A stretch of 64,000 nucleotides of DNA. Origin: Neorhizobium sp. NCHU2750. GTDB lineage: Bacteria > Pseudomonadota > Alphaproteobacteria > Rhizobiales > Rhizobiaceae. The position numbers were made by a program, and so were the translations under genes. Location of the stretch: positions 3,469,501 through 3,533,500 of the forward strand of contig NZ_CP030827.1 in assembly GCF_003597675.1 (NCBI RefSeq), written 5' to 3'. The notes below the pieces were generated by a model. That model saw only the letters and a list, made by a program, of their open reading frames with translations, was not told where the DNA came from and did not search any database. Shown in pieces: positions 55,836 through 64,000 of this stretch (positions within the stretch are counted from its first letter, which is position 1; every line of letters begins with the position of its first letter).

Positions 55836-58800
55836 ATGACATTCATCGCCCGCCTCCTGAAATGGACTTTGAGAGCCGCAATCGCGGCAATCGGCGTCCT
55901 TTTCGTCATGGCGCTCGGCGTTGTCCTTTTCGTCGCCTTCACTCCCGTCGGTGGTGATCTTGCCGCCAGCCGCATATCCTCGCTCATATCGACCCCCGAC
56001 CGCGCCATTTCCTTTACCCGTCCCAAGGGATTGCTGACCGGTGATCTGCGCGTCGGCGATCTGGTATTGTCCGACAGCAAGGGCCCCTATGCGAAGATCA
56101 GCGGCATAGAGGTCGACTGGTCGCCCGCCGCCCTGTTCACCGGCGAATTCCGCGCCGACCGTGTATCCGCAGCCGCCGTCGATTTCATTCGCCCGCCCGA
56201 ACCCAGCACGGCCGTCCAGACTTCGACCAGCTCGAGCTCGGGCACGTCGCTGCCGGTGGGTATCCGGATCGCGGAACTGGATCTGCCCGACATCAATCTC
56301 GCCCAGGCGCTGTCCGGCAAGGACTTCGCCCTCTCGGTCAAGGGATCGGTGGATGCCACAGGCCCGAATATCGCGCTGAACCTGCAGGCGACACGCAAGG
56401 ACGAGCCGGATGCCAAGGCATTGGCCGACATCGTCTACGCCCCCTCCGAAAACCGCCTGACGGCAAAGGCCTCCGTATCAGAACCCCAGGGTGGCCTGCT
56501 CGCCCGCCTGCTGCGGCTGCCCGGAGCCCCGGCGGTCCAGCTGGCGCTTGATGGTGAAGGACCGCTATCGAACTGGGCGGGCAAGCTGACGGGCCAGGTC
56601 GACGGCCAGCCGGTCATCTCCGTCGACGGCCGCCATGTGCTGGTCGACAACAGCGGCCACCAGATCGAGATCAAGGGCGGCGGCCAGTTGGCAACGCTGA
56701 TGCCCCCCGCCTTGCGCGACCTGTTCGATGGCACGACAGATATCGACATCGCCGCAACCTATTCCAAATCGGGCCGCATCGATTTCCAGCGCGGCCAGCT
56801 GACATCGGGTGCCGTGCGCCTTTCGGCCAAGGGCGCCTGGGACCCGAAGGGCGACAACAGCCTGACGGCAAGCCTTGCCGGCACCAAGGGGCCGGTCGAG
56901 GTCGCCTGGCCGATCAACGGTCAGCCGAGCCGTTTTTCGGTCGAGACGCTGAACTTCACGCTGACCGGAGCCGCCAAGTCTGCGCGCTTCAACGCAACCG
57001 CTTCCCTGCCCTATGCCGAGCCTCCGCAGGGACGCTTCCGCCAGATCAGGGTTCAGGCCGAGAGCGAGGATCTCGATCTCGTCGATCGCGCCGGCAGTAT
57101 CCGCAGCCGCGTCACTGTCGCCGATCTCAATTTCGCCAATCCCGACATCGCCCGCATGGTTCGCGGCCCGGTCACGCTTGATGCGCCGCTGCGCCTCGCG
57201 CCGCCGGCAATCGGCCTCGACGCAGCCACGTTCGAAAGCGCCGGCTTCAACGGCACGGTGAGCGGCGCCTACGATACGTCCAAACAGGCTGTCACCGGCA
57301 ATTTCCGCATATCCGCCAATCCAAGCATCCTGCCGCCCTCCGTCTCCGGCCGTTTCGATGGCCCGATCGCCGCCGAAGGCTATGTCGACGTCGTCCAGGG
57401 CGGGCGCATGAGCCTCGAAAATATCGTCGTCAAGTCGAATGCCATCGAAGCGCATGGCAACGTGCTGATGGAAAACGGCAACGTTTCCGGCCGGCTCGCC
57501 GGCCGCCTGCCGGATATCAAGCGCTGGCTCGGCGACGCCGAAGGCGCCGCAGGCTTCGACGTGTCCGCCAAGGGGCCGCTCAATGCCGTCGCGGTCAAGG
57601 CCGTGGTCAATTCGGCCGAGGCCCGGCTCGTCGGCCGCAAGCTCGAAGACTTGAGCCTCGTGATCGATGGCACCGCCAATCCGCAGGCGCCACAGGGCCA
57701 CCTGACCGCCAAGGGCTCGATCGACGGCAAGCCGATCCATATCAATGCCGATGTCGCATCGGCCAATGGCGAAACTCAGGCCCCCGCAATCGATGCCGAG
57801 ATCGGCCCGAACAAGCTCACCGGCGCGCTCACCTTCTCATCCGATTTCATGCCATCCGGCCGCCTCGATTTCGATTTCCCCGATATCTCGCTGCTTGCAG
57901 CGCTCGCCGCCCAGCAGGCGCAGGGCGATCTCAAGGGCTCCGTCGTGTTCAACCGGCATGGTTCTGTCTCGGGGGCCGTCATCAATGCCAGCGGTTCGGC
58001 CGTTCGTCGCGGCAATGCCGGCCTCGTCCAGCCGGTCATCGACCTGACTATTCCCGACATCAAGACGATTGCGGCACAGGGTTCGATCCGCGCCGCTCGT
58101 CTCGGCACCGACAGCATTTTCCTACAGGGCCTCAACGTCGCCTTGCAGCATAGCGGCACCACGACCTCGGTCGATCTCTCCGCCAATTACGACAACGCGC
58201 CGCTGACGACGAAGGCAACCATCGAGACCGCCGGCGGCCTTGCGATCGGCCTGCAGAGCTTCGAGGCGACACCCCGCAGCATTCCCGTCCGGCTGGCGGA
58301 ACCGAGCCGCATCGTTATCGAGAATGGCGGTGCCCGACTGTCCGGCCTGACGCTGCAGACCGGGACGGGCAGCGTTTCCGTCAATGGCGCAGCCGGATCG
58401 AGCCTCGATCTGGTGGCGACGATCAAGGCTCTTCCTGCGAGCCTCTTGAACACCTTCCTGCCGACCATCCACGCGGCAGGAAGCATTTCGGGCACTATCA
58501 AGGCAACGGGCACCAGTGCGGCGCCTGCTGTAAAATACGATTTGGAATGGAGTGATGCCCAGCTTCGCCAGATGCGCGATGCTGGCATCAGTCCGTTTCG
58601 CATCTCTGCAGCAGGCACCTTTGCCGACGGTACAGTCGCACTAGAAAAAGCCCAAGTCACCGGCAGCGGCGGAATGCAAATTACCGCCGACGGTCGCGTC
58701 CTGCTGAACGAGAATGGCGGCCCTGCCCTCAATATCGACGCAGAGGCCAAAGCCGTGCCGGCCAATATCGCCAACGCCTTCGTGCCGAACCTCGGGGCAC

Positions 58801-60332
58801 AGGGAACGATCTCCGGAACGGTCAAGGCGACCGGCACCGCCCAGGCGCCTGCAGTCCGTTACGATCTGAAGTGGAATGACGCATCCGTCAGCCAGATGTC
58901 CGGCGCCGGCGTGGCAGCGGTCGACATCACCGCCGGCGGTACATTCGAGAATGGTCGCGTCACCCTCGATACGCGCCTGTCGGGCGGCGGAGGCATCGCG
59001 CTCTCCGGCGGCGGCTCGGTGGTCATCACCGGCGATCGCGCCCTGGATCTGAAATTCGCCGGCAATTTCCCCTTTTCCGTTCTGGCGGGCCAACTCTCGG
59101 CGCAGGGCTTCCTGCTTGAGGGAACCGGCAATGTCGATGTCAAGGTGGGTGGCAATGCTGCATCTCCCGCCATCAGTGGCACGCTCGCCACATCGGGTGC
59201 CCGGCTGATCGACGTCCGCCGTAACCTCGCCATCACCAACCTGTCGGCCAATGTCGCCCTGGATGGCAAGACGGCACGGCTTTCAGGCATTTCCGGCAAG
59301 CTTTCCGGCGGCGGTACCGTCTCCGTCGATGGCACGGTCGGCATCGATCCCGCATCCGGCTTTCCCGCCGACCTGACGATCAAGCTCGCCCAGGCGAGCT
59401 ATGCGGATGGCACATTGTTCGCCGTCACCGCCGATGGCACGCTCACCTTCAAGGGCCCCGTTATGTCCGGCCCCGTCCTTGGCGGCGAAGTCTCGCTCAC
59501 CAAGGCATCGATCACCGTGCCGGCCAAGTTGCCGACCTCGCTATCGGCCATCGATATTCGCCACCGCAACGCACCGGCCGATGTGTTGCGCCAGATGGAA
59601 GAAATCCGTCCGAAGCAGGCAAATGGCAGTTCCAACCCGATAAGGCTCGACCTGAAAGTGCGTGCGCCGAACGGCATCTTCGTTCGCGGTCGTGGCATCG
59701 ATGCCGAGCTTGGCGGCCAGCTTGCAATCGCCGGCACTGCGATCGATCCGCAGGTCATAGGCAAGTTCGAGATGCGCCGCGGCCGTATCGTCATCCTGAC
59801 GAAGCGTCTCGATTTCACCAATGGCGATATCACATTTGGCGGTGGGTTGATCCCCGTGCTGGACATGTCCGCCGACACGACGTCGGGCCAGACCACCATC
59901 ACCGTCGGTGTTACCGGCCTGGCGAACGACCCGACGATCGCCTTCACCTCATCTCCTGCCCTGCCGCAGGACGAAGTTCTCGCCCAGCTGATCTTCGGCC
60001 AGTCCATGTCGCGCCTGTCGCCTCTGCAGATCGCCCAGCTCGCCGACGCCGTCAGCCAGCTGGCCGGCGGCGGCTCGACCTCGCTCCTCCAGACGCTGCG
60101 CAGCAACCTCGGCGTCGACGATCTCGACGTCAATACCGATGCCACCGGCCAGACCACCGTCTCGGTCGGTCGCTACATCAACAACCGGACCTATCTCCAG
60201 GTCGAGCAGGGCGGTGAAAAGGGCGGCGCCGAGGCGACGATCAATCTCGATGTCGGCCGCGGGGTCAAGCTCAAGGCCGGAGCGGGTAGCGAGGGTGGCA
60301 AGGCCGGCGTCTTCTACGAAAAGGAATATTGA
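55836..60332 (+). CDS. tamB: TamB translocation/assembly module protein
   Basis: A 1,498-residue inner-membrane-anchored periplasmic protein. An N-terminal helix (AAIAAIGVLFVMALGVVLFVAF) is followed by a very long AsmA/TamB-like beta-groove with internal repeats and a C-terminal DUF490 domain (about 1150-1498) that includes the conserved LPQDEVLAQLIFGQSMSRLSPLQIAQLA segment. With TamA it spans the periplasm. Two roughly 120-residue units near residues 880-1100 (LPASLLNTFLPTIHAAGSIS and VPANIANAFVPNLGAQGTIS) are clear internal repeats. Confidence 0.94.
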   Translation: MTFIARLLKWTLRAAIAAIGVLFVMALGVVLFVAFTPVGGDLAASRISSLISTPDRAISFTRPKGLLTGDLRVGDLVLSDSKGPYAKISGIEVDWSPAALFTGEFRADRVSAAAVDFIRPPEPSTAVQTSTSSSSGTSLPVGIRIAELDLPDINLAQALSGKDFALSVKGSVDATGPNIALNLQATRKDEPDAKALADIVYAPSENRLTAKASVSEPQGGLLARLLRLPGAPAVQLALDGEGPLSNWAGKLTGQVDGQPVISVDGRHVLVDNSGHQIEIKGGGQLATLMPPALRDLFDGTTDIDIAATYSKSGRIDFQRGQLTSGAVRLSAKGAWDPKGDNSLTASLAGTKGPVEVAWPINGQPSRFSVETLNFTLTGAAKSARFNATASLPYAEPPQGRFRQIRVQAESEDLDLVDRAGSIRSRVTVADLNFANPDIARMVRGPVTLDAPLRLAPPAIGLDAATFESAGFNGTVSGAYDTSKQAVTGNFRISANPSILPPSVSGRFDGPIAAEGYVDVVQGGRMSLENIVVKSNAIEAHGNVLMENGNVSGRLAGRLPDIKRWLGDAEGAAGFDVSAKGPLNAVAVKAVVNSAEARLVGRKLEDLSLVIDGTANPQAPQGHLTAKGSIDGKPIHINADVASANGETQAPAIDAEIGPNKLTGALTFSSDFMPSGRLDFDFPDISLLAALAAQQAQGDLKGSVVFNRHGSVSGAVINASGSAVRRGNAGLVQPVIDLTIPDIKTIAAQGSIRAARLGTDSIFLQGLNVALQHSGTTTSVDLSANYDNAPLTTKATIETAGGLAIGLQSFEATPRSIPVRLAEPSRIVIENGGARLSGLTLQTGTGSVSVNGAAGSSLDLVATIKALPASLLNTFLPTIHAAGSISGTIKATGTSAAPAVKYDLEWSDAQLRQMRDAGISPFRISAAGTFADGTVALEKAQVTGSGGMQITADGRVLLNENGGPALNIDAEAKAVPANIANAFVPNLGAQGTISGTVKATGTAQAPAVRYDLKWNDASVSQMSGAGVAAVDITAGGTFENGRVTLDTRLSGGGGIALSGGGSVVITGDRALDLKFAGNFPFSVLAGQLSAQGFLLEGTGNVDVKVGGNAASPAISGTLATSGARLIDVRRNLAITNLSANVALDGKTARLSGISGKLSGGGTVSVDGTVGIDPASGFPADLTIKLAQASYADGTLFAVTADGTLTFKGPVMSGPVLGGEVSLTKASITVPAKLPTSLSAIDIRHRNAPADVLRQMEEIRPKQANGSSNPIRLDLKVRAPNGIFVRGRGIDAELGGQLAIAGTAIDPQVIGKFEMRRGRIVILTKRLDFTNGDITFGGGLIPVLDMSADTTSGQTTITVGVTGLANDPTIAFTSSPALPQDEVLAQLIFGQSMSRLSPLQIAQLADAVSQLAGGGSTSLLQTLRSNLGVDDLDVNTDATGQTTVSVGRYINNRTYLQVEQGGEKGGAEATINLDVGRGVKLKAGAGSEGGKAGVFYEKEY

Positions 60333-60542
60333 GGCGCTCCGCGCCCGCCTTGTCGTTCCGCCGCGTCGGCCGTCATATCCACCAGCGGTTTAGGTTTGAG
60401 CAATAATCCTCGGTTACTATCATTTCCAAGCGTTCCGGGAGTGGCCAAAAGCTGCGCCTGAACGCAACATGACGAACGCTTGAGCGCCCTTCATCCGGCG
60501 AGGCGTCCATCGTGCGGGCAATGGAGAGCTGGGGCAAATTTG

Positions 60543-61022
60543 ATGGCAACCACGATCAATTCGACAATGTATAGCGGCGAAGTGCTGGAAATTATCGCTT
60601 TCCGCCTTCACGACCAGGAATTCTGCGTCAAGACGACGACGATCCGCGAAATCCGCGGCTGGGCGCCCTCGACCCCCATTCCCCACGCCCCGGCAGACGT
60701 CATCGGCGTGATGAACCTGCGCGGCTCGGTCATCCCGATCATCGACCTTGCCTACAAGCTCGGCATGAAGAGCACGGTTGCCAACGAGCGCAGCGCCATC
60801 GTCGTCGCCGAGGTCCATAACATGGTAATCGGCATGCTGGTCGACCGCGTGTCCGACATTCTCACCATCCCGTCGAGCCAGGTGCAGCCCGTGCCGGAAA
60901 TCTCGGCTTCCTTCGATAAGTCCTTCTCCGAGGGCATCATCGCCAACGAGAATGGCATGATCTGCTTCCTGAACCTCTCCAAGATGTTCAAGGGCAGCGA
61001 GATGGACGATCTCGCCGCCTGA
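60543..61022 (+). CDS. cheW: CheW chemotaxis adaptor
   Basis: A 159-residue CheW domain protein coupling chemoreceptors to CheA. The conserved VMNLRGSVIPIIDLAYKLGM and MVIGMLVDRVSDIL stretches are present. ATG 60543 (MATTINSTMYSGE) is the start. It stands alone, away from a che operon, but the next gene is a chemoreceptor, which suggests a dedicated pair. A strong terminator lies behind it. Confidence 0.93.
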   Translation: MATTINSTMYSGEVLEIIAFRLHDQEFCVKTTTIREIRGWAPSTPIPHAPADVIGVMNLRGSVIPIIDLAYKLGMKSTVANERSAIVVAEVHNMVIGMLVDRVSDILTIPSSQVQPVPEISASFDKSFSEGIIANENGMICFLNLSKMFKGSEMDDLAA

Positions 61023-61050
61023 GGCGAGCGATTTACAGTCGAATTGCTGG

Positions 61051-61083
61051 AAGGGTCGCAGAAATGCGGCCCTTATTCTTTTT
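61051..61083 (+). terminator. Terminator after cheW
   Basis: AAGGGTCGCA-GAAA-TGCGGCCCTT pairs over ten positions (one T-G), followed by ATTCTTTTT. Confidence 0.88.
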
Positions 61084-61225
61084 CAAAGCTAATAATCGTA
61101 GTTTTAATAAAGGCTGCATTAATTTTTTAATGTCCTAATATAAGTGGAAGTTCAGCGCATTGGAGAGAGGCGCACTTCCACGCAATATGGCAGTAACCGC
61201 CAAGGTTACGTCTGAGGGACATTCC

Positions 61226-62977
61226 ATGCTGGGACTGGGCAAGACGGCAGGTGCATTGGACATCCTGGCCGCGATATCGAAATCGCAGGCAGTCATAGAA
61301 TTCGACCTGAACGGCACCATACTCGATGCCAATCAGAACTTCTGCAACGCGCTCGGCTATTCGCTGCAGGAGATCAAGGGCAAGCATCATCGCATCTTCT
61401 GCGAAGCGGAATATGCTGCATCTCCTGAATACAAAGCCTTCTGGGCCAATCTCGGCACCGGAAACTTTGATGCGCGCGAATACAAGCGGATCACCAAATC
61501 AGGCCAGGAGATCTGGATCCAGGCGTCCTACAACCCCGTCTCGCATCGAGGCAAACCCTACAAGGTGGTGAAGATCGCCACCGACATCACGGCCACCAAG
61601 ATGAAGGCGGCCGAGGATGCGAGCAAGCTTCTGGCCATCAGCCGTTCGCAGGCCGTCATCGAATTCCTGCCCGACGGCACGATCCTCGACGCCAACGACA
61701 ATTTCTGCGCCGGGCTCGGTTATGATCTGTCGGAGATCAAGGGCAAGCATCACCGCATGTTCTGCGAGCCGGGCTATGCGGCTTCCACCGAATATGCCGA
61801 ATTCTGGCCACGGCTGGCGCGCGGCGAGTTCATAGCCGATGAATTCGTCCGCTACGGCAAGGGTGGCCGCGAAATCTGGATCCAGGCGGCCTATAATCCG
61901 ATCGTCGACCTCAAGGGCAAGGTCACGAAAGTGGTCAAGTTCGCCACCGACGTGACGCCGCGCATGAGTGCCATCGGCCTTCTCGGAAACGGCCTTCGCG
62001 ACCTCGCCGAAGGCAAGCTCGACCAGTCGATCGACACACATTTTGTTCCCAGCATGGAAACCACCCGCCGGGACTTCAATGCGGTCGCAGCCAAGCTTAA
62101 GGATGCGATGGCTGTCGTCGCCCAGAACGCCTCGGGCATCGCCTCTGCCTCCAGCGAGATCCGCGACGCGTCGCAGGAACTCGCCAAGCGCACCGAGCAG
62201 CAGGCGGCTTCGCTGGAAGAGGCAGCGGCGGCGCTTGAACAGATAACCCGCACCGTCAGCGATTCCAGCCAGCGGGCGGAGGAGGCCGGGCGCCTCGTCA
62301 CCACCACCCGCCAGAATGCCGAGCAGTCGGGGAACGTGGTGGAGCAGGCCATATCTGCCATGGACGCGATCGCCGGGTCCTCCAATGAAATCACCAGCAT
62401 TATCGGCGTGATCGATGACATTGCCTTCCAGACCAATCTTCTGGCGCTCAATGCCGGCGTGGAAGCTGCCCGCGCAGGCGAAGCCGGCAAGGGTTTTGCC
62501 GTCGTCGCCCAGGAAGTGCGCGAGCTTGCCCAGCGTTCAGCCAAGGCGGCGAAGGAAATCAAGACGCTGATCAACACGTCGAGCCACCAGGTATCCGGTG
62601 GCGTCGAACTGGTTGGCAGGACGGGCGCCTCTCTGCGCGATATCGTGATCCAGGTCGCCAGCATCCACGAAAATGTTTCGGCGATCGTGGAAGCGTCCCG
62701 CGAGCAGGCCTCCAGCCTGCGCGAGATCAGCCAGGCGGTCAACCATATGGACCAGGCCACCCAACAGAATGCGGCCATGGTCGAGGAAACCACGGCAGCC
62801 AGCCATTCACTGGCGAGCGAAGCCGAAAGCCTCCGCGGACTGCTGATGCAGTTCGATATCGGGGCCTCGGGTGCCGCACTCCATCGGTCGGCGGTAAAAC
62901 CGGTTCAGGTCGGCACCGCCCCGCTCAGAAGGGCCCATGCCAATCTCAAGCAGGCATCCGGCTGGGAAGACTTCTGA
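61226..62977 (+). CDS. Soluble chemoreceptor with two PAS domains
   Basis: A 583-residue methyl-accepting chemotaxis protein without membrane segments. Two tandem PAS domains (about residues 12-125 and 133-247), each with the pattern SQAVIEFxxxGTILDAN and KGKHHR(I/M)FCE, are similar enough to be duplicates. The signalling domain (about 270-560) has the hairpin tip IGVIDDIAFQTNLLALNAGVEAARAGEAGKGFAVVA. PAS1/PAS2 suggest redox or oxygen sensing as in Aer-like receptors; cofactor unknown. GAGGGA precedes ATG 61226. Confidence 0.92.
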   Translation: MLGLGKTAGALDILAAISKSQAVIEFDLNGTILDANQNFCNALGYSLQEIKGKHHRIFCEAEYAASPEYKAFWANLGTGNFDAREYKRITKSGQEIWIQASYNPVSHRGKPYKVVKIATDITATKMKAAEDASKLLAISRSQAVIEFLPDGTILDANDNFCAGLGYDLSEIKGKHHRMFCEPGYAASTEYAEFWPRLARGEFIADEFVRYGKGGREIWIQAAYNPIVDLKGKVTKVVKFATDVTPRMSAIGLLGNGLRDLAEGKLDQSIDTHFVPSMETTRRDFNAVAAKLKDAMAVVAQNASGIASASSEIRDASQELAKRTEQQAASLEEAAAALEQITRTVSDSSQRAEEAGRLVTTTRQNAEQSGNVVEQAISAMDAIAGSSNEITSIIGVIDDIAFQTNLLALNAGVEAARAGEAGKGFAVVAQEVRELAQRSAKAAKEIKTLINTSSHQVSGGVELVGRTGASLRDIVIQVASIHENVSAIVEASREQASSLREISQAVNHMDQATQQNAAMVEETTAASHSLASEAESLRGLLMQFDIGASGAALHRSAVKPVQVGTAPLRRAHANLKQASGWEDF

Positions 62978-63000
62978 TCGAAAGAACATACCGAGGAGGA

Positions 63001-63031
63001 CGTGGGGAAGGCCGAAATGGCCTTCCCCACG
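63001..63031. terminator. Bidirectional hairpin between chemoreceptor and aldo/keto reductase
   Basis: CGTGGGGAAGGCC-GAAAT-GGCCTTCCCCACG is a 13-bp perfect stem between convergent stop codons. T-runs are short, but the stem strength and position support termination from both sides. Confidence 0.8.
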
Positions 63032-63037
63032 ACTGTT

Positions 63038-64000
63038 TCAGACCTTCACTTCAAAAGGAGCCGGACGGCGGCCGGCGGTCTGCCGTTCGACCATCCAGCC
63101 GGGATATTCCGGCGCCAGCGCACTCACCTCGTCGAGCCGCGCCATGTCCCCGGCGTCGAGGTGCACCGCGACCGCCTTGAGGTTCTCCTCCAGCTGCTCG
63201 ATGCGCTTGGCACCGATGATGACGCTGGTAACGAAGGGCTTGGCAAGAATATAGGCAAGCGCCACCGCCGCCACGCTCGCATCGTGCTTTGCGGCAATCT
63301 CGCGCATCGCCGCAACGCAGGCCCAGGCACGATAGGTATCGACCGGCGGGAAATCGAAATCCTGTCGCCGCCCTTCGCCATTGCCGGGAGCGCCGGGACC
63401 GTATTTGCCCGACAGAAGCCCGCCGGCCAACGGCGACCAGACCATCAGTCCGAGCTTCTCTTCCTGCATCATCGGAACGATGTCACGCTCCAGATCACGC
63501 CCGGCGATCGAATAATAGGCCTGCACCGTTTCGAAGCGGGCAAAACCGCGCCGTTCGGAAATACCGAGCGCCTTGGAAATGCGCCACGCCGCCCAGTTCG
63601 ACAGGCCGATATAGCGGACGAGCCCGCGTGACACGAGATCGTCGAGCGCCCGCAGCGTCTCGTCGATCGGCGTCACCGGATCCGTTCCATGGATCTGGTA
63701 GAGATCGATATGATCGACCTGCAGGCGCTCGAGGCTTTTCTCGACCGAATCCATGATATGCCCGCGCGAACCACCCCTATCATTGGGCTTGTCGCCCATC
63801 TGGCCAAGAAACTTGGTGGCGATGATGATGTCCTTGCGGGCAATGCCGATATTGCGGATCGCCTGGCCGAGGATGCGTTCGGAGGTGCCGAACGAATAGA
63901 CGTCAGCCGTATCGACGAAATTCACCCCCGCCTTGATCGACCGGTCGAGAATCTGGTCAGCGGCATCCTGGTCGAGGCCGGCGATCTTGCCCCATTGCGC
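63038..64000 (-). CDS. Aldo/keto reductase (5' partial)
   Basis: The frame is open to the window edge, so the N-terminus is missing. The 320 visible residues show NFVDTADVYSFGTSE with the catalytic Asp and Tyr, ATKFLGQMGD with the catalytic Lys, the YQIHGTDPVTP region with the catalytic His, and the C-terminal VIIGAKRIEQLEENL NADPH clamp. NADPH-dependent reductase of the AKR superfamily; substrate unknown. Confidence 0.92.
   Translation of the reverse strand, partial: AQWGKIAGLDQDAADQILDRSIKAGVNFVDTADVYSFGTSERILGQAIRNIGIARKDIIIATKFLGQMGDKPNDRGGSRGHIMDSVEKSLERLQVDHIDLYQIHGTDPVTPIDETLRALDDLVSRGLVRYIGLSNWAAWRISKALGISERRGFARFETVQAYYSIAGRDLERDIVPMMQEEKLGLMVWSPLAGGLLSGKYGPGAPGNGEGRRQDFDFPPVDTYRAWACVAAMREIAAKHDASVAAVALAYILAKPFVTSVIIGAKRIEQLEENLKAVAVHLDAGDMARLDEVSALAPEYPGWMVERQTAGRRPAPFEVKV

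Overview
This window reads as a chromosomal segment of an alphaproteobacterium of the family Rhizobiaceae (Rhizobium/Agrobacterium/Sinorhizobium relatives). The basis is the high-GC coding style, rhizobial gene neighbourhoods (tlpA divergent from argH-lptM-lysA and a TIGR02302 protein; cobS-cobT; aroK-aroB-corC; ftsEX-ydcF-plsC), a RIME-like dispersed palindromic repeat, and a FixK/hybrid-FixL/FxkR oxygen-signalling set of the type described in Rhizobium etli. Genus cannot be fixed from the sequence alone. Most of the window is core metabolism and envelope biology, with small accessory insertions.

Layout. 1-9.5 kb: 3' part of a 3-hydroxybutyryl-CoA dehydrogenase gene, a TPR/ATP-grasp-like protein, tlpA, argH, lptM, lysA and a large low-complexity TIGR02302 protein. 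9.47-10.77 kb: a RIME-like repeat split by a 1,048-bp IS630-family element with perfect terminal inverted repeats and a TA duplication; its transposase is frameshifted at an A8 tract. 10.8-20.8 kb: a single-domain response regulator, hpt, a membrane protein, ftsE-ftsX-ydcF-plsC, a ChaC-like protein, a DUF2125 protein, hisC-tyrC and a methyltransferase. 20.8-30.6 kb: gloB-cupin, two overlapping small membrane proteins, an EamA transporter, a DUF3108 protein, rpmB, a queuosine-precursor transporter with a candidate preQ1 aptamer, then an operon of J-domain protein, cobS, cobT and a phytase-like esterase, with divergent bolA. 30.7-41.9 kb: a small basic protein plus PIN toxin pair, corC-aroB-aroK, xerD, accA, an L,D-transpeptidase, a TusA-like protein, a CobW GTPase, a D,D-carboxypeptidase and an M20 peptidase. 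42-44.3 kb: tRNA-Arg(CCU), tRNA-Thr(UGU), a solo ParA-like ATPase with a small partner and a palindrome-rich AT-rich leader, and a small membrane protein behind a perfect CtrA box. 44.3-53.2 kb: fixK-fixL divergent from fxkR with a K-box-like repeat between them, a GNAT-like gene and hemA each preceded by a FixK/Fnr box, a DUF2937 protein, an FAD monooxygenase and dxr. 53.4-64 kb: a glycine-zipper lipoprotein, tamA-tamB, cheW, a soluble two-PAS chemoreceptor and a partial aldo/keto reductase.

How the parts fit. The clearest local circuit is oxygen sensing. A hybrid FixL with the conserved haem-PAS His and Arg (spaced 20 residues, as in FixL) would signal to FxkR, an OmpR-type regulator. FxkR would activate fixK through the GTTACA-type repeat, and FixK would act at TTGAC-N4-(A/G)TCAA boxes in front of hemA (haem synthesis) and the GNAT-like gene. 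All of these elements lie within about 9 kb. No CRISPR array, prophage or complete integrative element is visible.
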